NCBI GenBank assembly: GCA_028023455.1
Contig: JAQFVV010000018.1
Location: 4,367,800-4,431,799, forward strand
Direction of reading: 5' to 3'
DNA from: Epiperipatus broadwayi
Lineage: Eukaryota; Onychophora; Udeonychophora; Euonychophora; Peripatidae
Length of the DNA stretch: 64,000 nucleotides
Shown: positions 39,083 to 48,347 of the stretch, in pieces
Numbering within the stretch: the stretch's first letter is position 1
Layout of the letters: every line of letters begins with the position of its first letter
Notes under the pieces: generated by a model
The model's input: only the letters and a program-made list of their open reading frames with translations
Database searches by the model: none
What the model was told of the DNA's origin: nothing
Program-made: the position numbers and the translations under genes

Positions 39083-39355
39083 TTTCATAGAAATAGGCAA
39101 AACTCTTTCCATACAGTAGTGCCATTCAAAGCAAGACAGAGTAATCACTGGATGCCAGAAGGCTTGTGCATAAAATCCCTCTCTAGTGCCTACTCATCCA
39201 ATATCCCCAAACTAGATTCTGGCTTATGGCCTTCGTCAGTGAGGAGCCTTGGATCTAAGAGCACTGCACCTAGATCTTAGGATCTATTTTAACAACAGTT
39301 ATGCACAAGCATGGAAGATAGTGATCATGTGATGTTTAAGGATTTCATAGAAATA
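39083..39355 (-). mobile_element. Full-length 247-bp hammerhead-bearing short retroelement with 13-bp target-site duplication
   Basis: TTTCATAGAAATA occurs at 39083-39095 and 39343-39355 and defines a 247-bp insertion (39096-39342). On the minus strand it begins with a segment containing AAACATCACATGATCAC, passes through AGATCCTAAGATCTAG, contains a hammerhead fold, and ends in GAGTTTTGCC. It has no open frame, no A-tail and no evident tRNA or 5S head. A target-site duplication of this length suggests LINE- or Penelope-type retrotransposition. Relatives lie at 16.0 kb (inverted pair) and 55.0 kb. It resembles the animal 'retrozyme' class: short, non-coding, hammerhead-containing. Confidence 0.85.
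39196..39254 (-). ncRNA. Hammerhead ribozyme relic, type I
   Basis: On the minus strand CUGACGA, stem II (GGC/GCC) and the long stem I (ATCCAA/TTGGAT plus CCUCA/UGGGG) are intact. The GAAA core reads GAAU and the cleavage triplet is GUU instead of GUC. The core change probably inactivates it. Confidence 0.7.
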
Positions 39356-42104
39356 AATTACCAACCTAAATCAATCTATGATCTTTATTTTGCAGATAAT
39401 GATAGTTGTATATTTATTTATTGGCTCGTACACGATGGTTAGCAGGGTTGCTATGTGAAGGTTACCTAAAAGAAAAATACTAATCCAGTTTGTAATCTGA
39501 ATCCAAGATTACTTGATTCATGCTGAACTTTTGATTATGGTCATATGTGCTAACTACTATTGCTTTTGTAAATATACATGGAAGATAGTTACAAACAACA
39601 CATATTCATACTATTATTCATACTGAACAAAATATTTTTATTACTTGAAGCATCTAATATCAGACTTAAAAGTAAGTCAAACAAATTTAATTCAAATAAG
39701 ACTACAGCCTTGCATGCATACATTCACTTATCTCATTATCATTATCTATAGAAATATAATTTCTGAATTTATGTATGTATAAAAATAAAATTTATCGTAA
39801 ATACCTGTTGCTTTATTTTATCTATCTTTATTTGATGTGATATTTTTTCATCTTTAACTCTGTAGCCACTCATTGATAACTATCATTAAGGAAAAGCTGA
39901 AAATGGTGATAAATATTTATAATCACTAAATTTTTATTATCAATTTCTAACTGTATGCTACTCTCATATGCATGTGATCTATCATTGTGAAGAATGATTG
40001 ACTAAAAGTTATCTACCTTTATATTTCTAAATCTAAACATATATCCTACCTTTATAACATTTAATAACTTCATTTTGTCTGAATTTTATTAATACAATTT
40101 ATTACATTAGTAGCAAATCCACAAAGTTGGACAATATATTATAAATTCTTAATTAATCAAAATTTATACTCGACCAGAATCATATCATTTTTGCTCACTT
40201 AAAAATTGTAATTATATAATTAATGACTTCTATCTCAATTTTTTAATTATATTAGCATAAATAGCTATATATTAATTTGTGCTATTTTTTTGAAATAGTC
40301 TTTGAATAATGAGAAGTTGAAACAACATTTGCATTATTCTTAACTTTAAATGTTATAAAACTAACTTATAAACTATTTCTGATCAGTCTTGCAATTACAG
40401 TTAAATCTAAACACAAGTTACAAGTCATTTTTAATTTCTTAAAATGTAGATTCTTTTACCTATTTTAATTTGATAAAATATCCAGTTTTTATAAAATTTG
40501 AATGTCATTTTATTGTTTTCTAATCAGAGTTTTAATTGCAGATTACTTCTATTAAACATTTGAAAACCAGGTTTAAAATTTTAGTATAATTATTTTCTAC
40601 CAGTTTGCATTAATAGCAAATGTCCAGAATCATTCAGAAACTGATCCAGAAATTTGAGATAGTTCTACTTGGTGAAAATTGATTAGTGCTTGCATAAATG
40701 TTTCCGAAATAGAGTGATTATTGCTCTTATTACAGATGACTCACTTTTGATTTCAAATTATTAAATTAAGTTTACACTAAGGAACTATTTCAATAATAAA
40801 CTTAATATTTTTACAATGATTATGAATATAGAAATAAAATAATCACATTATATTCATTTTTACTTAATTGGCAACTCAATAAATAACTATTTGAAATTTT
40901 CTGAATTAGAACCTGTTAATCCCGTTAAAATTATAATAACGTGGATCAATACAACATTATTAATCCTAGAGTGGGTACATATATATTTTGTACTTACCCA
41001 GATTAGAGCTGTATATTATAGTAAATAAAAAAAAGTTTATTGATCTTATTTAATATCATTTGATTTATGGATAATGAAGGTATTGAAGTATAAATGTTAA
41101 CTAGATAATCATGGCAACCTAATATTTTAAAATAATATTATTTATTATTAAAATTAGCATCAAATTATAAATTGGTTATAATAAATTTTAGGGGGAAATA
41201 TGAATAAATAAGTAAATACTGGAAAATAATTAAGTGAATCATAAAATGAACCACGGATAAAATCATTATTATTAATTATTATGTGTCCATTTTATTATAT
41301 TCACAGTAGCAATTGACTTAATTACAAAATTAAATATTTCATATATGTTTATTTATGTATTAGTTTATTGGAATATATTATTAAAGATATATGTTAAATA
41401 TATATATATATTCATTAGAAGATATAGAAAATGTTATGTGAATTCTTTATTTTTGGTTGAAAATGAAAAATAATATTGAAATTGTAAAACAGGATTTTTT
41501 TTTATTATTATTGATTCAAATGTTTTCTAGAAGTCTTCATTTTTATTTGTGTAAAAAAAAAAAAACAATTTTCATGCACCAAAGAACGACCATTACACTA
41601 ATGTCAGCAAAAAGAGGTTATAAATAGAACTGAAATAGTTTATCTCAAGTTCCTATAACTTTTATCATTGAGTAGAATGGATGCTTTTACATTCGTCTTT
41701 AAAAATTATCAGTTTTATTTTAAAAGTGATTAATTTCTAAAACAATGAAAAAATAAAAATTCTGTCCATTCAATTGATCATTGATAAAATTCTAGGAGGA
41801 ATGACCGAATGTATTGCAATAAAAAAACATCAATATTTGTTCTATTGCAAGTAAGCTATAAAATATTCCATTATTAAAAATTTGGGCTTTCATCTATATA
41901 TTTGTGATGAATACAAACCCCAAACAGGATATGTGGATATGATATTTTTCATCAAGGAATTTTACGAGATTAATTGATTTAATTTCTATGTGATATTAAA
42001 TAATTGAAAATTCACCTTCTTCCCTTGGAAAAAAACGCTAGCATTTACTCTCATCTGGATTAATACATTGTACAGGCTTAGACCTGCATTTATATATGTA
42101 ATAT
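39356..42104. other. AT-rich stretch, no feature seen
   Basis: No reading frame above 60 codons and no repeat partner recognised. Confidence 0.6.
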
Positions 42105-42445
42105 ATGCAGGATTTGAACTCAGACTTTCACACTAACAAGGGTTTTGAACGTTCCATCATCAGATTTTCAATGAAATGGAAGGCTAAAGAGTTGTGAGTT
42201 GGAATAGTTTGAAGCCTGTCTATTAAAGTATAAAGATTGGCTATCTTAATATAAAGCTGAGCACTGATTATATATGTGTGTGAGGATAGTAATCTGGACC
42301 AACTGATAATTGCTGGTTTAGCATGAAATACGTATATTGGTGATTATTTATCTTTTCAACATGTGTGTGATCAGGTGGGTCAGCAATATGAGATGGCACT
42401 GAGAGTGGTGGGTCGTGTGAAAGTCTGAGTTCAAATCTCATCTGG
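42105..42445. repeat. Dispersed repeat family A, copy 2, with inverted termini
   Basis: Its ends are inverted repeats: GGATTTGAACTCAGACTTTC (from about 42111) matches the complement of GAAAGTCTGAGTTCAAATC (about 42420-42440). The interior aligns with copies at 37.1 and 61.5 kb. GAGTTCAAATCTC resembles a tRNA B-box, so the termini may derive from a tRNA-like sequence. No coding frame; a MITE-like or foldback element is possible. Confidence 0.75.
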
Positions 42446-43195
42446 ATTGTAACTGAATTTTGTCAATGAAGAACTTCTCTTCATATATAATTACAAATAA
42501 AGAATAATACAGGTTATGTGCAGATTTTGCATCGATCAAGTAACAGTTATTTTAAAAGAATGGATATATTTATATACTTGAAATAAAAATATCACAATTA
42601 AAAAAAGTAATTGAATTCAAATCCTCTATTATTGTTATTCATACTCGTCTCTTCTGTATCTCAAGAAGGATCATTTCTTTGCATTTGGATTATGAACAAG
42701 GAAACAAGGAGCTATAATGGAATGTAATGAGTAGAAAGGAAAAATAAAACTTTTGATGTAGTTATGTGTTATATATAATTTTTGTTATATCAAAAGAAAA
42801 CGTATGTTTGTTTATCTTTTTTTTTTAAATATAAAATTTATTTCTGAATAAACAATGTGTATATTTAGGGGTTAATTGATAAGCTATCCATGCAATAAAA
42901 AATTGGAGAGATTTTTTTTTAATTTTAAACTTTTATCCAATGATAAAAATTAATTCATGATTCAATATTTTCAAAAAGCCTTTTTTAAAATTTAACTTAA
43001 AGATATTCATATAGAAGAATTTAAATACAATCAATTTTGTTAGTTCGATTATTTATAACTCATATCAATAGTTGAAGAAAGTCAATTTTATTTAATCATA
43101 TTTTTGATCATATATTTTATTTAAAGACTAGGGAAAATATATTGATATATCTCTAACATTTTATATACAGTATATTGTTGTACAACACACTTTTA
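42446..43195. other. AT-rich stretch, no feature seen
   Basis: Nothing recognised. Confidence 0.55.
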
Positions 43196-44090
43196 GTGAT
43201 TCACATCAACCATTATCAATCCACTGCAGTTCAATCCATCTTCTCTGATCTTTAGCTTCCCTTCTTCATATCACCACTGCAGACTTTCTTATTTCATCCA
43301 TCCATCTCACATGTGGTCTTTTTCTGGGTTTTTTACAATCTTTTGGAATCCAGTTTAATATTTCAATTGTCCATCTATTATCATCTTTTCTAGCAATATG
43401 TCCAGCCCAATTCCACTTGTCTTTTAATTTTTTCAATGACATCAGTAACACCAGTTTGTTCTCTTACCCATATATTGCATTTTTGATCTATTCTTGTTAC
43501 TCCTAACATGCATCTCTCCATTCTTCTTTGAGTGATCTGAAATCTGTGTGTTGCTCTTCTATTAAGTGTCCAAGTCTCAGATCCATAAGTAAGAACTAGT
43601 AAAACACATTTATTAAAAACCTTTCTTTTCAAACACATGGGCATATTTTATTTTAGTATCAAGTTATTTCTACCAAAAGCACTCCAAACAAATTTAATTC
43701 TATGATTAATTTCATCCATTATATTTCCATTTGTATTAATAATCTGACCAAGATATCTCTAGCTGCTAACTTCTAACTCATCACAATCAATCTCTATTTT
43801 TATATTTTGAGAAAATCCATTAAACAATACTTTAATCTTTTTAACACTTATTTTCAGTCCTACTTTTATTTGATAACTCCTGCAACATTTCCTGCAGCTC
43901 TAAAGCATTATTTGCAAAAACAACTACATAATTTGCAAAATTTAAATGATTTAAATAATCTCTATTTACTTTCACTCCTTTAGCTTCCCATTTTAATCCA
44001 CAAAATACTTCTTGCATCACTGCCATAAAAAGTTTTGGAGATATGGAAACACCCTGTCTTACACTCATCTCAATGTTGACGTTCCTAATA
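43196..44090 (-). pseudogene. RTE-type LINE 3' fragment (copy 2), abutting the Penelope element
   Basis: This belongs to the same family as 8105-9050, and the two align at DNA level over most of their length. Minus-strand frames give SVRQGVSISPKLF, then YLNHLNFANYVVVFANN (region-C box FANY instead of FADD), then TYGSETWTLNRR, then TGVTDVIEKIKRQ, then WNWAGHIARKDDNRWT and RKRPHVRWMDEIR. Apparent frames lie at 43841-44068, 43390-43644 and 43266-43451, separated by frameshifts. The homology to copy 1 stops at about 44090, exactly where the Penelope terminal repeat begins, and does not resume beyond 46.8 kb. Non-functional. Confidence 0.88.
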
Positions 44091-44267
44091 TCAAACCAGT
44101 GATTGTAGCGCCTCTACAACCATCTTTCTATCTTTTTATAACTCTGTGGATGGCTTGTGTGACCAAGTCGAAACGTCAGTATATTGATATTAAAAGTTTT
44201 TAACACGGATGAACCCGCAAAATATGTATTTTATATATTTAACCCGTGCAAATCTTCGTTTTAACAT
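44091..44267 (+). repeat. Penelope terminal direct repeat, 5' copy
   Basis: This 177-bp repeat matches 46622-46798. It begins TCAAACCAGTG and contains a small hairpin TTGTAG/CTACAA (44103-44119) and a hammerhead-like fold. It includes the ATG (44209) that opens the first coding segment, so part of the repeat is translated. Confidence 0.95.
44137..44183 (+). ncRNA. Degenerate hammerhead-like motif in 5' terminal repeat
   Basis: CUGUGGA (44144-44150) stands where CUGANGA is expected (one core change, A6 to U). Stem II is GGCUUG/CAAGUC closing UGUGAC, followed by GAAAC (44170-44174) and GUC (44175-44177). Stem I pairs ACU with AGU, extended by UAU/AUA past a bulged A. Stem III is the self-complementary ACGU. 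The layout is that of minimal type I hammerheads known in Penelope elements, but the core change makes activity doubtful. Confidence 0.6.
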
Positions 44268-44505
44268 TACTAACCTCTACGGGGAGGAAATTTTTAAACA
44301 GCTTCGTATATTTGAAAGAACGTGGAGTAAGAAATGTAAGTTACTTTGTAATTTATCTTTTTTGTTAGCGTGCAAAAATCACAACGTTATACCCACTTGC
44401 TGTAAAATTGTGTTTCACAAGAACAATTATAATGTTAGTAAAATTCTAAGGAAAACCAGCAATATTATTTTAAACTCTTTTATTAAAGAAACTCGGAAAA
44501 TTTAG
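44209..44505 (+). pseudogene. Penelope-like protein, N-terminal segment (separated by a frameshift)
   Basis: This 98-codon frame opens with an ATG inside the terminal repeat and ends at a stop around 44503. Its C-terminal part (LLCNLSFLLACKNHNVIPTC and on) resembles the basic, helical N-terminal region that precedes the RT domain in these proteins. The main frame is open from 44487, so the two overlap by about 19 bases. A single-base difference in the A-run near 44497-44500 would explain the break. It could instead be a sequencing error or a programmed shift; no slippery-site evidence supports the latter. Confidence 0.7.
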
Positions 44506-46580
44506 ACAAAATTGATAAAGTATTGCTACATTTACGTTTATTCCTTAGTAATAAAATACATCCTTTACTGTGGACTAGTTTTGATCATATTGCAAGTTTT
44601 CGATTGTTTAAAGATTCGGAATTGGTAACAGCAAAGCAAAAGAAAAAATTGCAAATGCTAATTAGAACACAATCCCCAAACATTATGTATCCAAATCAAA
44701 AAACCGTTTACAATTTATCTAAGAAAGCCCTCTCTACAGATGAAATTTCGGTTTTAGAAAAAGGTTTCAATTTTGCTTTAACACCTTCCCGGATATCTTT
44801 TGAGAAAATTGTCTGTAATGTTGAATCAGCTCTTGATAAAATTGATTCTACATCGGCTGATTTAGCTAGAGCTGAGATTTGTAATATTTTAAAAAAAGCT
44901 AAGCTTCCTAAAAATAATTTTTCAAAGAAAGAAAGACAAGCATTAAATAATATAAAATCGGACAAATCAATTGTTGTACTTCCAGCTGATAAAGGTAATT
45001 CCACAGTTGTAATGGATCGTGACATTTACCATAATAAAATTTTAGATCTGCTTAGTGATAAAACTTATAAACTATCAAAAAGAGATCATACTACATATTT
45101 GGAAAAAACAACAAAAGCTATTATTAATAAATCACCTATTGAAACAGAGATAAAAAATAAAATAATCCCTCGTGAAAAATCTTGTGTCTGTCCAAAATTT
45201 TATGGACTTCCAAAAATTCACAAACCAGATACCCCTCTTCGTCCAATAGTAAGTGCAATAGGTTCTCCAACTCATATTTTAGCTAGATACTTATCGGATT
45301 TCATTAAACCTACAATCCCATCTATTAAATCATATATTAAAAACTCTCTTCATTTTATTTCTGTTTTAAAAAGTTTAAAAATTAATGCTAGTGACATTCT
45401 GGTCAGTTTTGATGTCGTGTCTTTGTTTACAAACATTCCAATTGATGAAGCTTTAAATATAATCTCACAACGTTGCAATTTACCAGACCATATTATTGCT
45501 TTGATTAAACATTGTCTCTTAAATACATATTTTGTATACAATGGACAGCATTACAGACAAGTTTTTGGTACTCCTATGGGCTCACCTATCTCAGGAGTAA
45601 TAGCTGATTTATTCATGGAATATATAGAAACTCGTGCTTTAGAATCATCATCTTTAAAACCTCTCATTTGGCTCAGATACATAGATGACACTTTTGTCAT
45701 ATGGCAACATGGAAAAAATACATTAGATGACTTTTTCTTACATTTAAATAATATGCATCCTCATATTAAATTTACAATGGAGACAGAGTCTGATGGAAAA
45801 CTCCCTTTTCTTGATGTTCTAGTCACCAGAACACCAAATAGTTTATCTTTTTCTATTTACAGAAAGGATACACACACAGACAGATATTTACATTTCCATT
45901 CTCATCATCACCCAACTCAGATAGTTTCTGTAGCCAAAACTCTTTTAAATAGAGCAATTAACCTTTCAGATGACACACATCTGAAAGAAGAAATAAATCA
46001 TATTAATAGTGTTTTATTAGCAAATAGTTATAATTACAAATTTATAAAAAAAGCCTTATTTCAAGCCCAAAATAGACAAAATAGGAAACAAAAAGATGAT
46101 AAGTCAGCTATTAGGATTTGTGTTCCATATGTAAAAGGAACTACAGACAGTATCGGACGTATATTAAAACGCTATAATATAGATACAGCATTTTCTGCTC
46201 ATCAAAAGATCAGCAATATAATAACCAAGCCTAAGGATTCAATCCCTCTTGAATCTCATGGTGTCTATCAAATCTCATGTAAAAATTGTAAAGCTTCTTA
46301 CATAGGTATGAGTAATCATCGCATCAGTGTTAGGAGAGATGAGCATGTTAATGCAGTTAAACAACACTCATCATCATCAGCACTCTCACTCCATACTATA
46401 GATTCAGGTCATAAAATAGATTTTTCTAGTACCAGGATCATATCCAGATGTGATAATCTCTACCAATGCAAAATCAGAGAAGCCATTGAGATACTTAAAA
46501 GGCCAGATTGTATCAATAAGCGAGATGATACGTGCAAACTTCCTCCTATTTGGAAAGAGTTCTTTAAAAAACATTCTTAA
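44487..46580 (+). CDS. Penelope-like reverse transcriptase with GIY-YIG endonuclease
   Basis: The frame is open from 44487 to the TAA at 46578-46580, with 685 codons from a TTG at 44523. No ATG is near the start, as expected if translation begins in the upstream segment. Counting from 44523: the DKGNSTVVMD motif is at 156-165; KFYGLPKIHKP at 225-235 with PLRPIVSA after it; RT motif A FDVVSLFTNIP at 296-306; motif B GTPMGSPISG at 349-358; the catalytic YIDD at 386-389; KLPFLDVLV at 426-434; and a His-rich segment near 457-463. A linker leads to the endonuclease: GVY at 580, paired cysteines CKNC at 586-589, YIG at 593, an RRDEH segment at 604-608, and a Glu-containing REAIEI helix near 652. 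All visible RT aspartates are present. Its product would copy its RNA at a nicked target in the nucleus. Only the N-terminal shift breaks it. Confidence 0.93.
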   Translation, partial: RNSENLDKIDKVLLHLRLFLSNKIHPLLWTSFDHIASFRLFKDSELVTAKQKKKLQMLIRTQSPNIMYPNQKTVYNLSKKALSTDEISVLEKGFNFALTPSRISFEKIVCNVESALDKIDSTSADLARAEICNILKKAKLPKNNFSKKERQALNNIKSDKSIVVLPADKGNSTVVMDRDIYHNKILDLLSDKTYKLSKRDHTTYLEKTTKAIINKSPIETEIKNKIIPREKSCVCPKFYGLPKIHKPDTPLRPIVSAIGSPTHILARYLSDFIKPTIPSIKSYIKNSLHFISVLKSLKINASDILVSFDVVSLFTNIPIDEALNIISQRCNLPDHIIALIKHCLLNTYFVYNGQHYRQVFGTPMGSPISGVIADLFMEYIETRALESSSLKPLIWLRYIDDTFVIWQHGKNTLDDFFLHLNNMHPHIKFTMETESDGKLPFLDVLVTRTPNSLSFSIYRKDTHTDRYLHFHSHHHPTQIVSVAKTLLNRAINLSDDTHLKEEINHINSVLLANSYNYKFIKKALFQAQNRQNRKQKDDKSAIRICVPYVKGTTDSIGRILKRYNIDTAFSAHQKISNIITKPKDSIPLESHGVYQISCKNCKASYIGMSNHRISVRRDEHVNAVKQHSSSSALSLHTIDSGHKIDFSSTRIISRCDNLYQCKIREAIEILKRPDCINKRDDTCKLPPIWKEFFKKHS

Positions 46581-46621
46581 ATTTAACATTTTTGCTATTG
46601 GTGGGATTTTTAATGTTTTAT

Positions 46622-46798
46622 TCAAACCAGTGATTGTAGCGCCTCTACAACCGTCTTTCTACCTTTTTATAACTCTGTGGATGGCTTGTGTGACCAAGTC
46701 AAAACGTCAGTATATTGATATTAAAAGTTTTTAACACGGATGAACCCGCAAAATATGTATTTTATATATTTAACCCATGCAAATCTTCGTTTTAACAT
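46622..46798 (+). repeat. Penelope terminal direct repeat, 3' copy
   Basis: This is the second 177-bp repeat, starting 42 bases after the stop codon. It differs from the 5' copy at four sites (A/G, T/C, G/A, G/A) and ends directly in an AT microsatellite. Confidence 0.95.
46668..46714 (+). ncRNA. Degenerate hammerhead-like motif in 3' terminal repeat
   Basis: This is the same fold as at 44137-44183 with an additional core change: the GAAA box reads AAAA. Two core defects make it very likely inactive. Confidence 0.55.
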
Positions 46799-46820
46799 AT
46801 ATATATATATATATATATTG
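46797..46820. repeat. (AT)n microsatellite at Penelope 3' end
   Basis: A short AT alternation immediately follows the terminal repeat. It may be the target site or a tail generated at integration. Confidence 0.95.
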
Positions 46821-47169
46821 TTTATTTGTTATTCATTATTAATTTTTATCAAGTAATAGACAACCAATTTATTATGTATTAATTTTTTCCTTGAAACATT
46901 TTTTTTTAATTTTCATTGGCCAAGTAAATTAAAGTTTTAGAACTTTTAATTGGTCATTAACAAACTCAGCCATAAAAATATATTCATCTTTTAATATTAT
47001 ATTCATTTTAGTTTCATTTGTAAAAAGTATATTAATAATTTTTCAGATTATGAAAGTGAATGAAAGTTTTTTCAAAAATAAATTTCTATTTATAATTATA
47101 AAAATATTTTATAACAGAGAATCTTAAAAAAACGTTCTCTAACTTATCAGAAAATATTAAGTATGTCAC

Positions 47170-47605
47170 TGATTTTCTTTCTCAATTTACATTCCTGTAA
47201 AAGTAAAGATTTTTTTACTAAAATCTTACTATTTTCTTAAAATAATTTATATTTTCAGCATATTTTACCAAAATACATTATAATATGTAAATAAATGCCA
47301 GCAAAATACTCTAAATTATTCATTTCTATTTGAAAATGAAATAAATAGCTTGGGGCAATGAAAATTGTTGACAGGTGTAAAAATTGTTGTTAGGGCTGGC
47401 TTCATTTTCAATTTATGTTCATGTAAAAGTATACATTTTTAAACTAAAATCTCACTATTTTTTTAAAATAACTATACTTTCAGCATATTTTATCCAAATA
47501 ATTCATAATATAGACAAAAAATCATAAAAAAAAAACATTCTAAGACATTAATTTTTCATTTTCAAAATCAAAACAGAAGTTGGAGTGGTGAAAATTATTG
47601 ACAAG
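47170..47605. repeat. Tandem duplication, 2 x ~205 bp, period ~230
   Basis: Copies 47170-47375 and 47399-47605 share TCAATTTA(C/T)(A/G)TTC(C/A)TGTAAAAGTA, TTTCAGCATATTTTA(C/T)C and GAAAATT(G/A)TTGACA in the same order. Moderately diverged. Confidence 0.8.
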
Positions 47606-48102
47606 CAGTCTCCTTTGTCCTCTATGAGCAACAACCAATCAAAATCGAGGAAAGTCTGCCTTTTTCCATTGTTAATCCATCAATGTCACTTTTATTGATA
47701 TTTTATTTGTAAAACAATTCTAGAGAGGGCAACATCTCATGGGACATTTTATAAGCTTTAAAATAAGTGTAAAAACAGTACTGTAGCTCAAAAATTGATG
47801 GTTTCTAATCAGTTTGAAGCTGTGAATGTCAATCCACAGATGTTTCTCAAGAAGAGTTAAAGAGAAATAGTATTTGCATTTTTTAACTGGCTACAATTTT
47901 AGTCAATTTCATACATTGTTTGTTCTTTATCTTTATTTTTATTACAATCATTATTAATTTTTATTATAAATTAATATATTTAAATTTAATTGAGACTTAA
48001 TAAACTTGTCTAATTATTTTTAAGTGTGCAAGGTAATTTTTGATAGTTAAACCTTAATTTAAGATCAAACCAATATCTGCAAGTAAAATAGGGTTATATA
48101 CA
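47606..48102. other. No feature seen
   Basis: The segment is less AT-rich near 47605-47860 but has no open frame or recognised motif. Confidence 0.5.
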
Positions 48103-48172
48103 TTGTAAGGGTAGCTTACAATTGTAGTTGTAAGGGTAGCTTACAATTGTAGTTGTAAGGGTAGCTTACAAT
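48103..48172. repeat. Three tandem 25-bp hairpin units
   Basis: Period 25, with units starting at 48103, 48128 and 48153. Each contains TTGTAAGGGTAGCTTACAA, a 7-bp stem (TTGTAAG/CTTACAA) with a 5-base loop. The first two units are identical and the third ends differently. Confidence 0.95.
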
Positions 48173-48272
48173 TCTATCAAAACCAGCCTATATTTATCCA
48201 TACCACCAAACTAAGCCTCTTCAAAACATAATCTTAACTAGTAAATGGTCAGATATATGCTATCCTTTTTAA

Positions 48273-48274
<2 letters not shown>

Positions 48275-48347
<73 letters not shown>
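48275..48347. repeat. (AT)n then (AC)n compound microsatellite
   Basis: Roughly 58 bases of AT alternation pass directly into about 14 bases of AC repeats. Confidence 0.97.

Larger units (their letters stand above)
44091..46798 (+). mobile_element. Penelope-like retroelement, GIY-YIG class, nearly complete
   Basis: Two 177-bp direct repeats bound a 2.7 kb unit with a long frame encoding reverse transcriptase and a C-terminal GIY-YIG endonuclease, the hallmark layout of Penelope-like elements. The terminal repeats differ at only four positions, all transitions, so the insertion is fairly young for this window. One frameshift separates the N-terminal coding segment from the main frame. No clear target-site duplication is visible: the left flank is an RTE fragment and the right flank an AT microsatellite. 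This is the best candidate in the window for a source of RT and endonuclease activity. Confidence 0.93.

Noticed and set aside
44141-44183. Calling the Penelope terminal-repeat motif an active hammerhead
   Set aside because: The CUGANGA box has a change at the A6 position in both copies, and the 3' copy also loses the first G of GAAA. It is therefore recorded as degenerate.
44708-45541. Minus-strand frames (105 and 63 codons) within the Penelope coding region
   Set aside because: They are antisense shadows of the RT frame with no motif of their own.
46404-46734. Additional plus and minus frames over the Penelope 3' end
   Set aside because: They overlap the GIY-YIG domain and terminal repeat in other frames. 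Their content is explained by the element.
48103-48172. CRISPR-like array
   Set aside because: It has only three 25-bp units with no unique spacers, in a eukaryotic context. It is a simple tandem repeat.
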